Shown here one piece after another: positions 16,632 to 25,386 of a DNA stretch of 44,795 nucleotides; within the stretch, counting starts at the first letter, position 1, and every line of letters starts with the position of its first letter. This stretch comes from Alistipes sp. (lineage in GTDB: Bacteria > Bacteroidota > Bacteroidia > Bacteroidales > Rikenellaceae), in contig JAFQTX010000021.1 of NCBI GenBank assembly GCA_017408825.1, positions 1 through 44,795 on the forward strand, in the 5' to 3' direction. The notes under the pieces are model-generated. The model made no database searches, was not told where the DNA came from, and was given only the letters and a program-made list of their open reading frames with translations. Made by a program: the position numbers and the translations under genes.

Positions 16632-17738
16632 TTAGACAAGCTCGTAACGCTTGCCAGGAAGTGAGCGAATAAGGCCTTTTAGCTCAAGTTCCATAATCGC
16701 CATTGAGATCTCGCCAAGGCTTAGGCCCGTGCTACTCATCAGATGTTCCCACTCCACCGTGGTTGATAGTTTGAAGGCCTCCAAAATACGTTGCTCGGCG
16801 TCGGATAGTTCTATCTCTATTGTGTTTGTATCGCTCTCCTGTTCAAGGGTATGTTGCTGGATATCCCATCCTAAATCCTCGATGATGTCGTCGGCCGTGA
16901 GAATTAGTCGTGCCTTGCCTGAGCGTATAAGGTTATTTGTGCCGAAGGCGTGGCTGTCGGTGGCTCGTCCTGGTAGGGCCATAACCACACGCCCATAGCT
17001 GTCGGCCATATCTGCTGTCTCGAGGGAGCCTCCTGTGGCGGGTGATTCGACCACGATTGTGCCGGCACTCATAGCTGCGATAATGCGGTTGCGGGCGATG
17101 AAAAACGAGCCGTTGAGGTGTGTTGCGGAGTGTAGCTCCGACACAATAGCGCCTCCCGAGCGTAGTATCTCATCGGCCAAGGCACGGTGTGCCGCAGGGG
17201 CTACGTTGGGCAGTATGCTCGGTACTACGGCGATGGTTGGGGTGTTGGCGGCGAGTGCTGCACGGTGTGCTGCAGCGTCGATGCCATAGGCCAGGCCACT
17301 AACCACACATAGATCTTTGACCTTTGAGGCAAGCGACTCGATAATATATTGACAAGTGTGAATACCTGCTGCCGAGGCATCACGTGTACCCACGACCGAG
17401 AGTGTGCGCATCGAGAGTGCATCAACGTTACCCTGTACAAAGAGCACGTGCGGACGGTCTGACGCCTCTCTTAGCCCCTCGGGATACTCCTCGTCGGTAG
17501 CAGATATTATGCGTATGTTATTCTTTCTGCAGTACTCCACCTCACGTTCTGCGGCGGCCATACCCTCGCCTGCGACTATTCGTTCGGCAAGCTCATCACG
17601 AAGGCCTATACTGCGTATCAGCTCGCCTTTGTCGGCAGCAAACACCTCTTCAGCCAAGCCGAAATGGTCGATTAAAGCGGCGGCACCACGCGAGCCGATG
17701 CCTCGTGTAAAGAGCAGAGCTAAGTCCTCGATTGTCAT
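16632..17738 (-). CDS. dprA: DNA-processing protein DprA (Smf)
   Basis: Single-strand DNA-binding protein that loads RecA during natural transformation; widely kept in bacteria not known to be competent. An N-terminal helix-hairpin-helix-like region (LFTRGIGSRGAAALIDHFG) precedes the Rossmann-like domain, seen in VVGTRDASAAG, VVSGLAYGIDAAAHRAAL and ARNRIIAAMSAGTIVVESP...GSLETADMA. A C-terminal winged-helix-like domain (about 300-368) completes it. The start overlaps the stop of the MATE gene by four bases (ATGA), indicating translational coupling. Confidence 0.94.
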   Translation of the reverse strand: MTIEDLALLFTRGIGSRGAAALIDHFGLAEEVFAADKGELIRSIGLRDELAERIVAGEGMAAAEREVEYCRKNNIRIISATDEEYPEGLREASDRPHVLFVQGNVDALSMRTLSVVGTRDASAAGIHTCQYIIESLASKVKDLCVVSGLAYGIDAAAHRAALAANTPTIAVVPSILPNVAPAAHRALADEILRSGGAIVSELHSATHLNGSFFIARNRIIAAMSAGTIVVESPATGGSLETADMADSYGRVVMALPGRATDSHAFGTNNLIRSGKARLILTADDIIEDLGWDIQQHTLEQESDTNTIEIELSDAEQRILEAFKLSTTVEWEHLMSSTGLSLGEISMAIMELELKGLIRSLPGKRYELV

Positions 17739-19201
17739 GGCGTTATATGTCGTGAGAAGCGTACGTCGTGCTCCATACGCCTCAGTTTTCGAATCTGGAA
17801 GAAGAGTAGTGTTCCAGCCACCAATATAGCACAGCTGTCAGCAATAGGCATCGAGGCCCACGCACCCATAGCTCCATACTTCTTTGGTAGGATAAGTAGC
17901 ATAGGGAGCAGGAAGAGTAGCTGACGTGTTGCCGAGAGGAACATCGCCAATGGTGCACGGCCGATATACTGGAAGAAGCTACCTGCGACAATCTGGAAGC
18001 CAACAAACGGGAATACCATCATCGCTACGCCAAGGCCTTGAGCTACAACCTCTACCATTGCTCGGTCTGTGGCGCTGCGAGATGAGTCTACGAATGCTGA
18101 GGCCACCTCATTGGGGAAGAAGAAGCCTATCAGAAATGCTATTGTAGTCACCGTAGTGGCGCATATAATTGTATACTTTAGCGTGGTTATAACACGTCCA
18201 TATTGCTTTGCTCCGTAGTTGTAGCCCACGATAGGTTGCATACCCTGATTGAAACCCTGTGCCATCATTATGAAGAGCAGTATCACACGGTTCATAATGC
18301 CATAGGCACCCACATATATGTCGCCCACATCGCCATCGAACGTGGCTGCCGACACAACGTCGTACTCGCCGTGGCCGCCGTAGGCCAGGAGTGCTGTATT
18401 CATAAAGCGGGTGACAAGCGAGGCGCACACGTTGAGGATAAACGGCGCCATACCTATTGATAGGATAGCACCCACGATCTTGGCATTAAACCTGAAGCTC
18501 GTGCGCTTGAAGCGCAGAAAACTTTCGGGCGAGGTGTAGTGGCGTATCTGTATCATCAGGCATACGCTCTGGGCAATCACCGTGGCCCACGCTGAGCCCT
18601 CAATGCCCCACTTAAACACGAAGATAAACAGTGGGTTAAGGATGGTGCACAGCGCTATTGATATGAGCATTATGTACATCGCCTTGCGGGGGTATCCCGA
18701 GGCTCGCAGCTGCTCGTTAAGGCCCAAGTAGAGGTGTGTGATGATGTTACCAAACATGATTATGCGCATAAAGCGACGTGCATAGTCGAGTGTCTCGGCA
18801 CTGGCGTTACCTCCCGAGAAGAATATCAATATAGGGTCGAGAAAGAGTAGGAAGATAAGCATAATGCTCACGCCGAGCGTGAGGTTGAGTAGCACGGCAT
18901 TACCTAAGATGCGCTCTGCGGCACGCTTATTTCCCTCGCCAAGGCGTATGGATATACGTGCTGCAGCACCCACACCTACCATAGCGCCAAAGGCCGAGGC
19001 GATATTCATAATAGGAAGCGTCACAGCCATACCCGAGATGGCTGCGCCACCAACGCCGTGACCTATGAATATACTATCTATAATATGGTATAGCGATGAC
19101 GAAGCCATAGCAATGATTGCGGGAATGGCATATCGAGCCAATAGCTTGCCGATGGAATCTGTGCCCAGTGACACCGTATTATTTTGAACTGTGCTTGCCA
19201 C
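17735..19201 (-). CDS. MATE-family efflux transporter
   Basis: Multidrug/toxin exporter driven by Na+ or H+. Twelve hydrophobic segments arranged as two similar halves are visible over 488 aa, starting with the conserved region AIPAIIAMASSSLYHIIDSIFIG and including a Pro-containing second-half match (GMAPFILNVCASLVTRFMN). Translation appears to start at GTG (19199-19201); no ATG fits ahead of the first membrane segment. A TATCTTTG promoter lies 42 bases upstream. The NorM/DinF subgroup and substrate cannot be set from sequence alone. Confidence 0.92.
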   Translation of the reverse strand: MASTVQNNTVSLGTDSIGKLLARYAIPAIIAMASSSLYHIIDSIFIGHGVGGAAISGMAVTLPIMNIASAFGAMVGVGAAARISIRLGEGNKRAAERILGNAVLLNLTLGVSIMLIFLLFLDPILIFFSGGNASAETLDYARRFMRIIMFGNIITHLYLGLNEQLRASGYPRKAMYIMLISIALCTILNPLFIFVFKWGIEGSAWATVIAQSVCLMIQIRHYTSPESFLRFKRTSFRFNAKIVGAILSIGMAPFILNVCASLVTRFMNTALLAYGGHGEYDVVSAATFDGDVGDIYVGAYGIMNRVILLFIMMAQGFNQGMQPIVGYNYGAKQYGRVITTLKYTIICATTVTTIAFLIGFFFPNEVASAFVDSSRSATDRAMVEVVAQGLGVAMMVFPFVGFQIVAGSFFQYIGRAPLAMFLSATRQLLFLLPMLLILPKKYGAMGAWASMPIADSCAILVAGTLLFFQIRKLRRMEHDVRFSRHITP

Positions 19202-19242
19202 GTGTTACTCTCCTCTACTCTTTATTTTTGTGCTGTTGCTCG

Positions 19243-19250
19243 CAAAGATA
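19243..19250 (-). promoter_or_regulatory. Promoter -7 box for the MATE-dprA-tatD unit
   Basis: Minus-strand TATCTTTG, an exact consensus match, in the 54-bp gap between the phosphopantetheinyl transferase stop and the MATE start. Confidence 0.6.
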
Positions 19251-19255
19251 CCACT

Positions 19256-19834
19256 TTAGTTTGTGAAATATGCAGTAGCCACAATCACTCCTTCTTTGTA
19301 TGTCGCAATATCGACCATAGCCTGCTCCCCATTGGCCAGTGTTGCCGAGAGCTGCTGCGTCGTTTTGTCGTAGCTCGTAATGCGAAATCCCTCTTTGAGC
19401 TCCACACCTCGCTCTCCATATAGTTTATATAGGGCCTCCTTAGCTGTCCATACCTTGGCAGCCCAATTCTCTTCGCTTGAGAGAGCTCTCTCCCTCTCGT
19501 TCATATATCTCGATGCGGCACGGCTGAAGTCACGCTCTGCACTCTCGACATCCACCCCTATACGTCTATCGCTGATGGCCACTACTACGCATCCCGCACC
19601 GTGTGCCACGCTGATATAGGTGTTAGGGGTATCTACCACTGGAGCGCCTACGTCGTTGTAGCCGATAGCTACACTCTCGCCCAGTTCACGACGCACAATA
19701 CGTCGCCAGGCAAGATGCTCCGTGCGACGACGCTCATTCTGAAAGCGTGATGCCGAGGCAATATCCTCGGCACGAATGAGTCTATCGCAACAGGCGTAGA
19801 CCCAGGGTATCTCCTCGACAATGAGCCTATGCAT
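19256..19834 (-). CDS. 4'-phosphopantetheinyl transferase
   Basis: Transfers phosphopantetheine from CoA to a carrier protein (acyl or peptidyl carrier). The two family motifs are present: GVDVES (93-98), with the Mg2+-binding Asp and Glu, and WTAKEALYK (129-137). SVAHGAG (75-81) is the usual His-containing segment before them. At 192 aa it is shorter than Sfp (about 224) and longer than AcpS (about 120), in the range of Bacteroidota Sfp-like enzymes. Its start overlaps the end of the CBS-domain gene by 8 bases, so the two are coupled at the tail of the cell-division operon. Confidence 0.9.
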   Translation of the reverse strand: MHRLIVEEIPWVYACCDRLIRAEDIASASRFQNERRRTEHLAWRRIVRRELGESVAIGYNDVGAPVVDTPNTYISVAHGAGCVVVAISDRRIGVDVESAERDFSRAASRYMNERERALSSEENWAAKVWTAKEALYKLYGERGVELKEGFRITSYDKTTQQLSATLANGEQAMVDIATYKEGVIVATAYFTN

Positions 19835-21110
19835 TAACCTCCACCTTTATCTTATCGACACGTCGGCCATCCATCGTTGCTATGAAGAACTTAACGCCGT
19901 GTGACTCAAGCTCATCTCCTCGGCGGGGGAGGTCTCGCTTAAGCTCCATCATAAGTCCTGCAAGGGTCTCGGCATGACCCTCGACATCGGCAAAGGCATT
20001 CTCGTCGAAGCCGATAGCACGTATAAACTCGCCGATATGTATCTTTGCGTCGAAGATATAGGTGTTCTCGCCGATCTTCTCGTAGAGCTTGTCCTCATCC
20101 TCGTCGCTTTCGTCGGTAATCTCGCCTACGACCTCCTCGAGGATATCCTCCAGCGAGATAAGGCCCTGTGTTGCACCATACTCATCTACGACGATGGCGA
20201 TGTGGATCTTCTTCTTCTGGAACTTCTTGAGTAGATCGTCGATCATCATATGCTCAGGCACGAAGTAGGGCTTGCGCAGTAGCCTCTGCCACTCAAAATC
20301 TTTGTTCTCAGAGATGTATGGTAGTAGGTCCTTAACATATAGTATGCCACGCACATCGTCGAGGTCGTCGCCGTATACCGGAATACGTGAATATCCCGTC
20401 TCGACAATTGTTTTGCGCACCTCGTCGAATGTTGCGTCAAACTCAAGGCCTGTGATATCGACACGAGAGTGCATAATCTCCACCACCTCGGTCTGTCCGA
20501 ACGACACTATACCCGAGAGCATCTTCTGCTCCTCCTCCGATCCTGTCTCGGTGAGGTCCACAGCGTCGGCAAGCTCCTCGATAGAGATCTCGTTACCCTT
20601 AGATGCAAGACGGCTCACTCGGCTCGATGTGCGAATGAGTATGAAGGCAAGAGGGTAGAGCAACCAGCGTAGGAACTTGAGCGGTGCCGAGAGTAGGAGC
20701 GACATGCGCACAGGGTTACTCTGGGTGAATACCTTGGGCATAATCTCTCCAAAGAGTAGGAGTAGAAAGGTGATAATCACCGTGTTAAATATAAACTCCC
20801 ACGCTCCGCTAAAGACGAATATAGCATCTACGACGCGTGTTGCCATGATAACAAGGCAGATATTCACCATGTTGTTGGCAACGAGTATCGTGGCAAGCAG
20901 CCTGTCGGGATTTGACAGCAGGTCGAGTACTCTGTGTGCTCCGCTGTCGTTGCGTGTCTCAAGCTCCTCGATGTCGTTGTGTGTCAGCGAGAAGAAGGCA
21001 ACCTCAGATCCCGAGGCCATTGCCGATAGTATTAGTAGTATAACTGTGATAAGGCTGGGCCAGAGTACCTGGCTAAGCTCAATACTCTCTTTTAGTGTAA
21101 TTGCATCCAT
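19827..21110 (-). CDS. CNNM/CorC-type CBS-domain membrane protein (GldE-like)
   Basis: Contains an N-terminal DUF21-type membrane domain (helices in about 15-160, beginning SLITVILLILSAMASGSEVAFFSLT), two CBS domains (about 195-315, including the typical VDEYGATQGLISLEDILEEVVGEI), and a C-terminal CorC/HlyC domain (about 335-425). Relatives are CNNM-type Mg2+ transporters and, in Bacteroidota, GldE of the gliding group. Gliding itself is not implied. It starts 6 bases after the ftsZ stop and overlaps the phosphopantetheinyl transferase, an arrangement I believe is recurrent in Bacteroidales. Confidence 0.88.
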   Translation of the reverse strand: MDAITLKESIELSQVLWPSLITVILLILSAMASGSEVAFFSLTHNDIEELETRNDSGAHRVLDLLSNPDRLLATILVANNMVNICLVIMATRVVDAIFVFSGAWEFIFNTVIITFLLLLFGEIMPKVFTQSNPVRMSLLLSAPLKFLRWLLYPLAFILIRTSSRVSRLASKGNEISIEELADAVDLTETGSEEEQKMLSGIVSFGQTEVVEIMHSRVDITGLEFDATFDEVRKTIVETGYSRIPVYGDDLDDVRGILYVKDLLPYISENKDFEWQRLLRKPYFVPEHMMIDDLLKKFQKKKIHIAIVVDEYGATQGLISLEDILEEVVGEITDESDEDEDKLYEKIGENTYIFDAKIHIGEFIRAIGFDENAFADVEGHAETLAGLMMELKRDLPRRGDELESHGVKFFIATMDGRRVDKIKVEVNA

Positions 21111-21116
21111 TGTTTA

Positions 21117-22511
21117 TTACATTGGGAACAACGAGTTGTTGTTGCTCTCAGGCTCTACCTGCTCAACCTCCTCGCGACGTGAGCATGGGCGGAACTGTGT
21201 GCGTGTCTGGCTCTCGCTGTCGGTCATAAACTCTGTGCGCTGACGTGTATATGCGGGGTCTACCTGCTGCTGGCGCACGAGCTTGTACTTATCCTGTGGG
21301 GGCTGAATTGTTGGGCCCTCACGTCGTGGACGGTGTATCTCTGGAGTATTGCCTGTCGCTGGTGTTGTAACATCTATTGGCTTAGGCTTATTGCTGAATG
21401 GATCGGGGTCATCATCAATATTAACTCCTACTTTGTGATATTCGGTGTCGATCTTGAGCTCCTTGCCATCGCTGAAGCGTGTAGCCACAACTACGAGCTC
21501 CAGCTCGTCATCCTTCAGCCAGCTCTTCTCGCTTACGCCCCAGATGATGTTCGTAGCTCTCACCTCGTTGTTCTGATCGACATACTGTGCATGCTTCTGG
21601 AAGAAGTCGAGGGTCTCGCCAATGCTCTCGTGTGTGAGGTTGTCGATGTTCGATACCGAGAAGCTGAGTAGGATCTCCTGAGCTCCGCATATATGGTTGT
21701 CGTCGAGTAGCGACGAGAAGAGAGCATTCTCCGCAACCTTGATGGCGCGATCCTCGCCCGTAGCAACGCCCACCGACATATGAGCTCTACCGCTACCTCG
21801 CATCACGGTCTCGACATCGGCGAAATCGACACGTACCAACGCATACTCCACGGTGATAAGCTCGGCGATACCCTTTGTTGCCAAGCCAAGTACGTCATCA
21901 GCCTTGCCAAATGCCTCACGAATAGGTAGTTTGCCGTAGAGCTTACGTAGGCGCTCGTTGTCGATGATAAGCAGCGAGTCTACCCACTTGTTTAGCTCCT
22001 GAACACCTGCCACTGCCGACTCGTAGCGCTTAGGACCCTCCATGCGGAATGGCATGGTTACCACCGCCACGGTGAGAATGCCGAGGTCGTGGGCGATATT
22101 TGCGATTACGGGCGAAGCACCTGTACCAGTACCACCACCCATACCAGCAGCGATGAAGAGCATCTTAGCTCCCGAGGTCTCGAGCAGGCTACGTATCTGC
22201 TCCTCGCTCTCGATAGCATACTGGCGACCTACTGCTGGGTTATTACCTGCGCCGTGGCCAGGGCCGAGCTGAAGTTTGTTCTCCACCTTGCAGTTTCTGA
22301 GTGCCGCTTTATCGGTGTTGCAGGCTACGAAGTTCACGCCTCGAATATCCATATGTTGCATATGGTTTACAGCGTTGCCACCAGCGCCACCCACGCCGAT
22401 AACCATAATTATCGACTCGGAGTCGAGCTTAAAACCCGATTTTTCGTTGCTATCGCTAAGCTGGTCGTCGAAGTCGATCGCCGCACGTTTCTCTGTTGTA
22501 TTGTTGTTCAT
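21117..22511 (-). CDS. ftsZ: Cell division protein FtsZ
   Basis: Tubulin-like GTPase that forms the division ring. Nucleotide-binding elements are GVGGAGGNAVNHM (39-51), NTDKAAL (65-71) and the tubulin signature GGGTGTG (125-131); the synergy-loop region reads DFADVETVMRGSGRAHMSVG. A 30-aa N-terminal extension precedes the fold. The tail is long; VDPAYTRQ near 417-424 may be the counterpart of the IPAYLRR-like FtsA-binding peptide, but about 40 polar residues follow it. The gene lies 140 bp after ftsA. Confidence 0.97.
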   Translation of the reverse strand: MNNNTTEKRAAIDFDDQLSDSNEKSGFKLDSESIIMVIGVGGAGGNAVNHMQHMDIRGVNFVACNTDKAALRNCKVENKLQLGPGHGAGNNPAVGRQYAIESEEQIRSLLETSGAKMLFIAAGMGGGTGTGASPVIANIAHDLGILTVAVVTMPFRMEGPKRYESAVAGVQELNKWVDSLLIIDNERLRKLYGKLPIREAFGKADDVLGLATKGIAELITVEYALVRVDFADVETVMRGSGRAHMSVGVATGEDRAIKVAENALFSSLLDDNHICGAQEILLSFSVSNIDNLTHESIGETLDFFQKHAQYVDQNNEVRATNIIWGVSEKSWLKDDELELVVVATRFSDGKELKIDTEYHKVGVNIDDDPDPFSNKPKPIDVTTPATGNTPEIHRPRREGPTIQPPQDKYKLVRQQQVDPAYTRQRTEFMTDSESQTRTQFRPCSRREEVEQVEPESNNNSLFPM

Positions 22512-22651
22512 TGTATCTGAGTGTTTTTTCGGTTGTTACCTATTGTTGCTTTTCTGTGGCTCACTATCACCACACATTTGTGAGTATGATACCCACTGCA
22601 GAGTCCGCTAATATCCTCTACTACAAATCTGAGCTCACTCCTCCGCATAGT

Positions 22652-24115
22652 TTAATACTCGCCCTCCTCGTCGTCGCCGATGAATTTGTCGCCAGCCTTT
22701 TCGACCATATCACGTATTATCTGTCCGAATGAGCGTCGCTTAGGCTTTGGAAGCTCCTCTTCAGGTTCGATAGGCTTCACAGGCTCGGGCTTTGTTGCTG
22801 GCTTCACTGGCTCGGGCTGTGGTGTTGGTCGCGTGGGCTGTGTAGGTGTTGTCTGCTGCTGGTCGTGCTGCGATAGTCCCATAGGACGACGTGGGCCTGT
22901 GGGTTGTGGAGTCTTATTGACTTCGGTCACAGGACGTTGTGCTATTGTGCACGAGCCGCTCTTAGCGCCATATACGAGTAGTGAGGCTACGGTAGCATCT
23001 GCTGGCGAGGTGATATGCTCGAGCATAGACTCCTCCGTGAAGCCATACTCTGGGTGCACGGTGCGGGCATCCAAAACGTTGAGCTCGCGGGCAAATAGCT
23101 TCTCGATGTCGCGCATCTGCGAGCCACCACCCGTAAGTAGTAGTGATGGAGCAAACTTAGGACCGCATCCCGCATCCTTGATCTCACGACGTACCCACTC
23201 GGCAATCTCTTTGAGGCGTGCCTCGGTGACTATTGCGAGGTTCTTGCGCAGCACGTTCTTCACGGGGCTACGCTTCGATGCTTGGAATACGATCACGTCG
23301 TCGATAGCGGTCTCGGCTATGGCCGAGGCATATTGTATTTTGAGGTCCTCGATATAGTTCGATGGGATGCTCATCGAGCGAATGTCGTTGTTGATAGAGT
23401 TTGCACCGATAGGTATTGATGCCACGTAGCGTATCTTTCCGCCGCAGACTACCGATACGTCGGTCACGCCGCCGCCGAAGTCCACAACCACAACGCCATC
23501 CTGCATATCGTCGGTTGTAGCCACCGTGTGGTGCAGGGCTATGGCGTTAGGAATAACCTTCTTGACCTTGATGTCGTTGCGACTTAGGCACTGGCGCAAG
23601 CGCTCGTACATCATCTTGTTGCAGAGTATGAAGTTGTATGTAGCCTCCAGTCTACGGCCGTAAGCTCCCACGGGGACCTCTACCTCACGGTCGTCGATTT
23701 TGTAGCGTAGTGGCTGCATCTCGATGATTATCTCGCTGTCGTCGGGGAGTTTCACGGTATTCATTCGACGATCCAGTTCATCGACATCACGCTGTGTGAT
23801 CTGGTTGCTGCCGTTGTGCAGCTCATCCTGCACATACACCATATCGGTCACCTGCACGCAGCGTATAAAGTCTCCCGAGATACCTGCATAGGCCTCCGAG
23901 ATCTTTATGCCGAGTTGTGACTCGATACGCTTTTTTGCTCTGATAATGGCTACGCTGGCCATCTCGCTATTCTCGAGACGTCCTGCGTTGATACCATCAA
24001 TAGGCTCTGATACGATGCCGCGGATGGTTATTAGGCCACTCTCCTCGACATTACCTACGGCGATAGCGACGTTAGATGTACCAACGTCTACTGCTACAAT
24101 CTGTTTACCTTCCAT
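22652..24115 (-). CDS. ftsA: Cell division protein FtsA
   Basis: Actin-like protein that tethers FtsZ to the membrane. Phosphate-binding motifs VDVGTSNV (9-16) and VVVDFGGGVTDVSVV, and the adenosine-side SLLLTGGGSQ, are clear; the 1C subdomain lies about 80-160. A Pro/Thr/Gln-rich linker (about 395-455, with repeated KPEPVKP) separates the core from a C-terminal amphipathic helix, FGQIIRDMVEKAGDKF, the membrane-targeting sequence. The 487-aa length exceeds E. coli FtsA (420) because of that linker. Confidence 0.96.
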   Translation of the reverse strand: MEGKQIVAVDVGTSNVAIAVGNVEESGLITIRGIVSEPIDGINAGRLENSEMASVAIIRAKKRIESQLGIKISEAYAGISGDFIRCVQVTDMVYVQDELHNGSNQITQRDVDELDRRMNTVKLPDDSEIIIEMQPLRYKIDDREVEVPVGAYGRRLEATYNFILCNKMMYERLRQCLSRNDIKVKKVIPNAIALHHTVATTDDMQDGVVVVDFGGGVTDVSVVCGGKIRYVASIPIGANSINNDIRSMSIPSNYIEDLKIQYASAIAETAIDDVIVFQASKRSPVKNVLRKNLAIVTEARLKEIAEWVRREIKDAGCGPKFAPSLLLTGGGSQMRDIEKLFARELNVLDARTVHPEYGFTEESMLEHITSPADATVASLLVYGAKSGSCTIAQRPVTEVNKTPQPTGPRRPMGLSQHDQQQTTPTQPTRPTPQPEPVKPATKPEPVKPIEPEEELPKPKRRSFGQIIRDMVEKAGDKFIGDDEEGEY

Positions 24116-24276
24116 ACTCTATCTTGTTTTTATTTTCAATTTTCTTTTTTTGTTTGCCACGCTTCCCTGTTGTCTGCCATACCTCTTAGGTCTTACTCCA
24201 GTTGTATGCCATACCCCCCAGGTCCGCCTAACTACCACTAGTTTGCCCCCCCCCGTGTTGTGGGGTTACTGTGTGG
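24116..24276. repeat. ftsA-ftsQ spacer with imperfect direct repeats and a C9 tract
   Basis: Two 23-base direct repeats, 24170-24192 and 24202-24224, share TTGT-TGCCATACC-C--AGGTC with a few changes and are 32 bases apart. Weaker related pieces (TTTGCCAC near 24153, TTTGCCC near 24242) flank them. Nine C occupy 24246-24254, 22 bases past the ftsQ stop; on the transcribed strand this is G9. No gene is supported. It may be a decayed repeat or a structured spacer. Confidence 0.6.
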
Positions 24277-25386
24277 CTATCTCTTGGTGGCCTCGCGGCA
24301 CACTATCTGGCCATCGTAGCGCACGCTGATATGTTTGTAGGCATCCCAACCTACGGTACTGAGCACCTCTTTGTAGAAACGCTTCAGAGCCTTGAGCTTG
24401 CGCTCGATGTCGTGGGTGTCGCCAAGGTCCACAACGAAGGAGCCCGAACGTGTTACTGCTGATAGCTGCATCTTGCTGCTACGCTCGTTGATTATAAGCT
24501 GCGTAAACTCGGCGCTCCAAAACTCATCACTCGAGATATGCTCCACGATACTCAGCAGACGCTTGTATTCGTCGTTTTGCTGGTTGATAAGCGCTATCTG
24601 CTTGCTTAGCTCCTGTTGTTGTGCCGTGAGCTTTGAGATCTTGCGCTCAAGTTGTGCATCAGCCTCGGCGTGCTTCTTGGCATACCCCTCCTTGTAGGTC
24701 TTAAGTTGCTCTTTGCGCTGCTCGAACTTGCTATCCGACATCCAAAATCGTTGATATATGACGCTGTCCTCAACAGCCTCGAAGCGTTCGTTGTTGCGCT
24801 TACGCTCACGATACAGGCCATACTTATCATACTCGATGGCATCTATGCGTCGCTGCATCGACGATAGTGTGTCGCTGACAAGCTCTTCGGTATATCCCGA
24901 GTACTTGCCGTCGAAGAGGAAGCGGTAGTCTCCCGTGGCGATGGGCACATAGGCAGTACACCCCGCCGTGGGAGCAAATATATAGCCATCCTTGGCCACA
25001 TATCGGTCATACCCATCGCATCGTAGACGCAGTATAGGTGTGCGCTGAACGAGCATTATATCGAGACGACCATCGTGCGTAACGTAGGCGTTGGCACTCT
25101 TCACGGCGTTATGCTCTATTGCTACCATCTCGAGTTCGGCGAGGTCGGCCTCGGCGATGGTGCGGCCAGTGGGTAGCACCCCGTGCTTATCGAACCAAGT
25201 GGTCATCACCACAGGGTCGATGAGTGCGCTCTCCTCGTTACCCTCAATGTAGATGTTAAACTCTGTTATTTGCTGAGTTTTACGGTGCTCGTTGGCGCCA
25301 TAGTCGGCCACGAGTATCACTGCGATGATCACAGCAAATAGCAGGATGTATCCTACGACGATGGCTATCTTCTTCAGCACTTCCAC
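24277..25386 (-). CDS. ftsQ: Cell division protein FtsQ with coiled-coil insertion
   Basis: Bitopic divisome protein linking early and late division factors. A short cytoplasmic start and membrane helix (7-27) are followed by a POTRA-like domain (about 40-115) and the beta domain beginning near 117 (PILRLRCDGYDRYVAKDGYIF). In place of a compact beta domain there is a charged, heptad-like stretch (about 165-285), after which the family pattern resumes (DEFWSAEFTQLIIN, 287-300, then GSFVVDLGD). The result, 369 aa, is about 110-120 longer than common Bacteroidota FtsQ proteins. The start is GTG and overlaps the murC stop by one base. Identity rests on position and the flanking domains. Confidence 0.85.
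   Translation of the reverse strand: MEVLKKIAIVVGYILLFAVIIAVILVADYGANEHRKTQQITEFNIYIEGNEESALIDPVVMTTWFDKHGVLPTGRTIAEADLAELEMVAIEHNAVKSANAYVTHDGRLDIMLVQRTPILRLRCDGYDRYVAKDGYIFAPTAGCTAYVPIATGDYRFLFDGKYSGYTEELVSDTLSSMQRRIDAIEYDKYGLYRERKRNNERFEAVEDSVIYQRFWMSDSKFEQRKEQLKTYKEGYAKKHAEADAQLERKISKLTAQQQELSKQIALINQQNDEYKRLLSIVEHISSDEFWSAEFTQLIINERSSKMQLSAVTRSGSFVVDLGDTHDIERKLKALKRFYKEVLSTVGWDAYKHISVRYDGQIVCREATKR

Noticed and set aside
19827-21110. Evidence for gliding motility from the GldE-like gene
   Set aside because: No other gld genes are in the window, and CBS/CorC proteins of this type are common in non-gliding Bacteroidales.
22680-23357. 225-codon plus-strand open frame
   Set aside because: Antisense to ftsA; its Ser/Gly/Val-rich composition comes from the Pro-rich linker and codon bias of ftsA.
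24170-24224. CRISPR-like repeat pair
   Set aside because: Only two diverged copies 32 bases apart in an operon spacer, with no further units and no cas genes.
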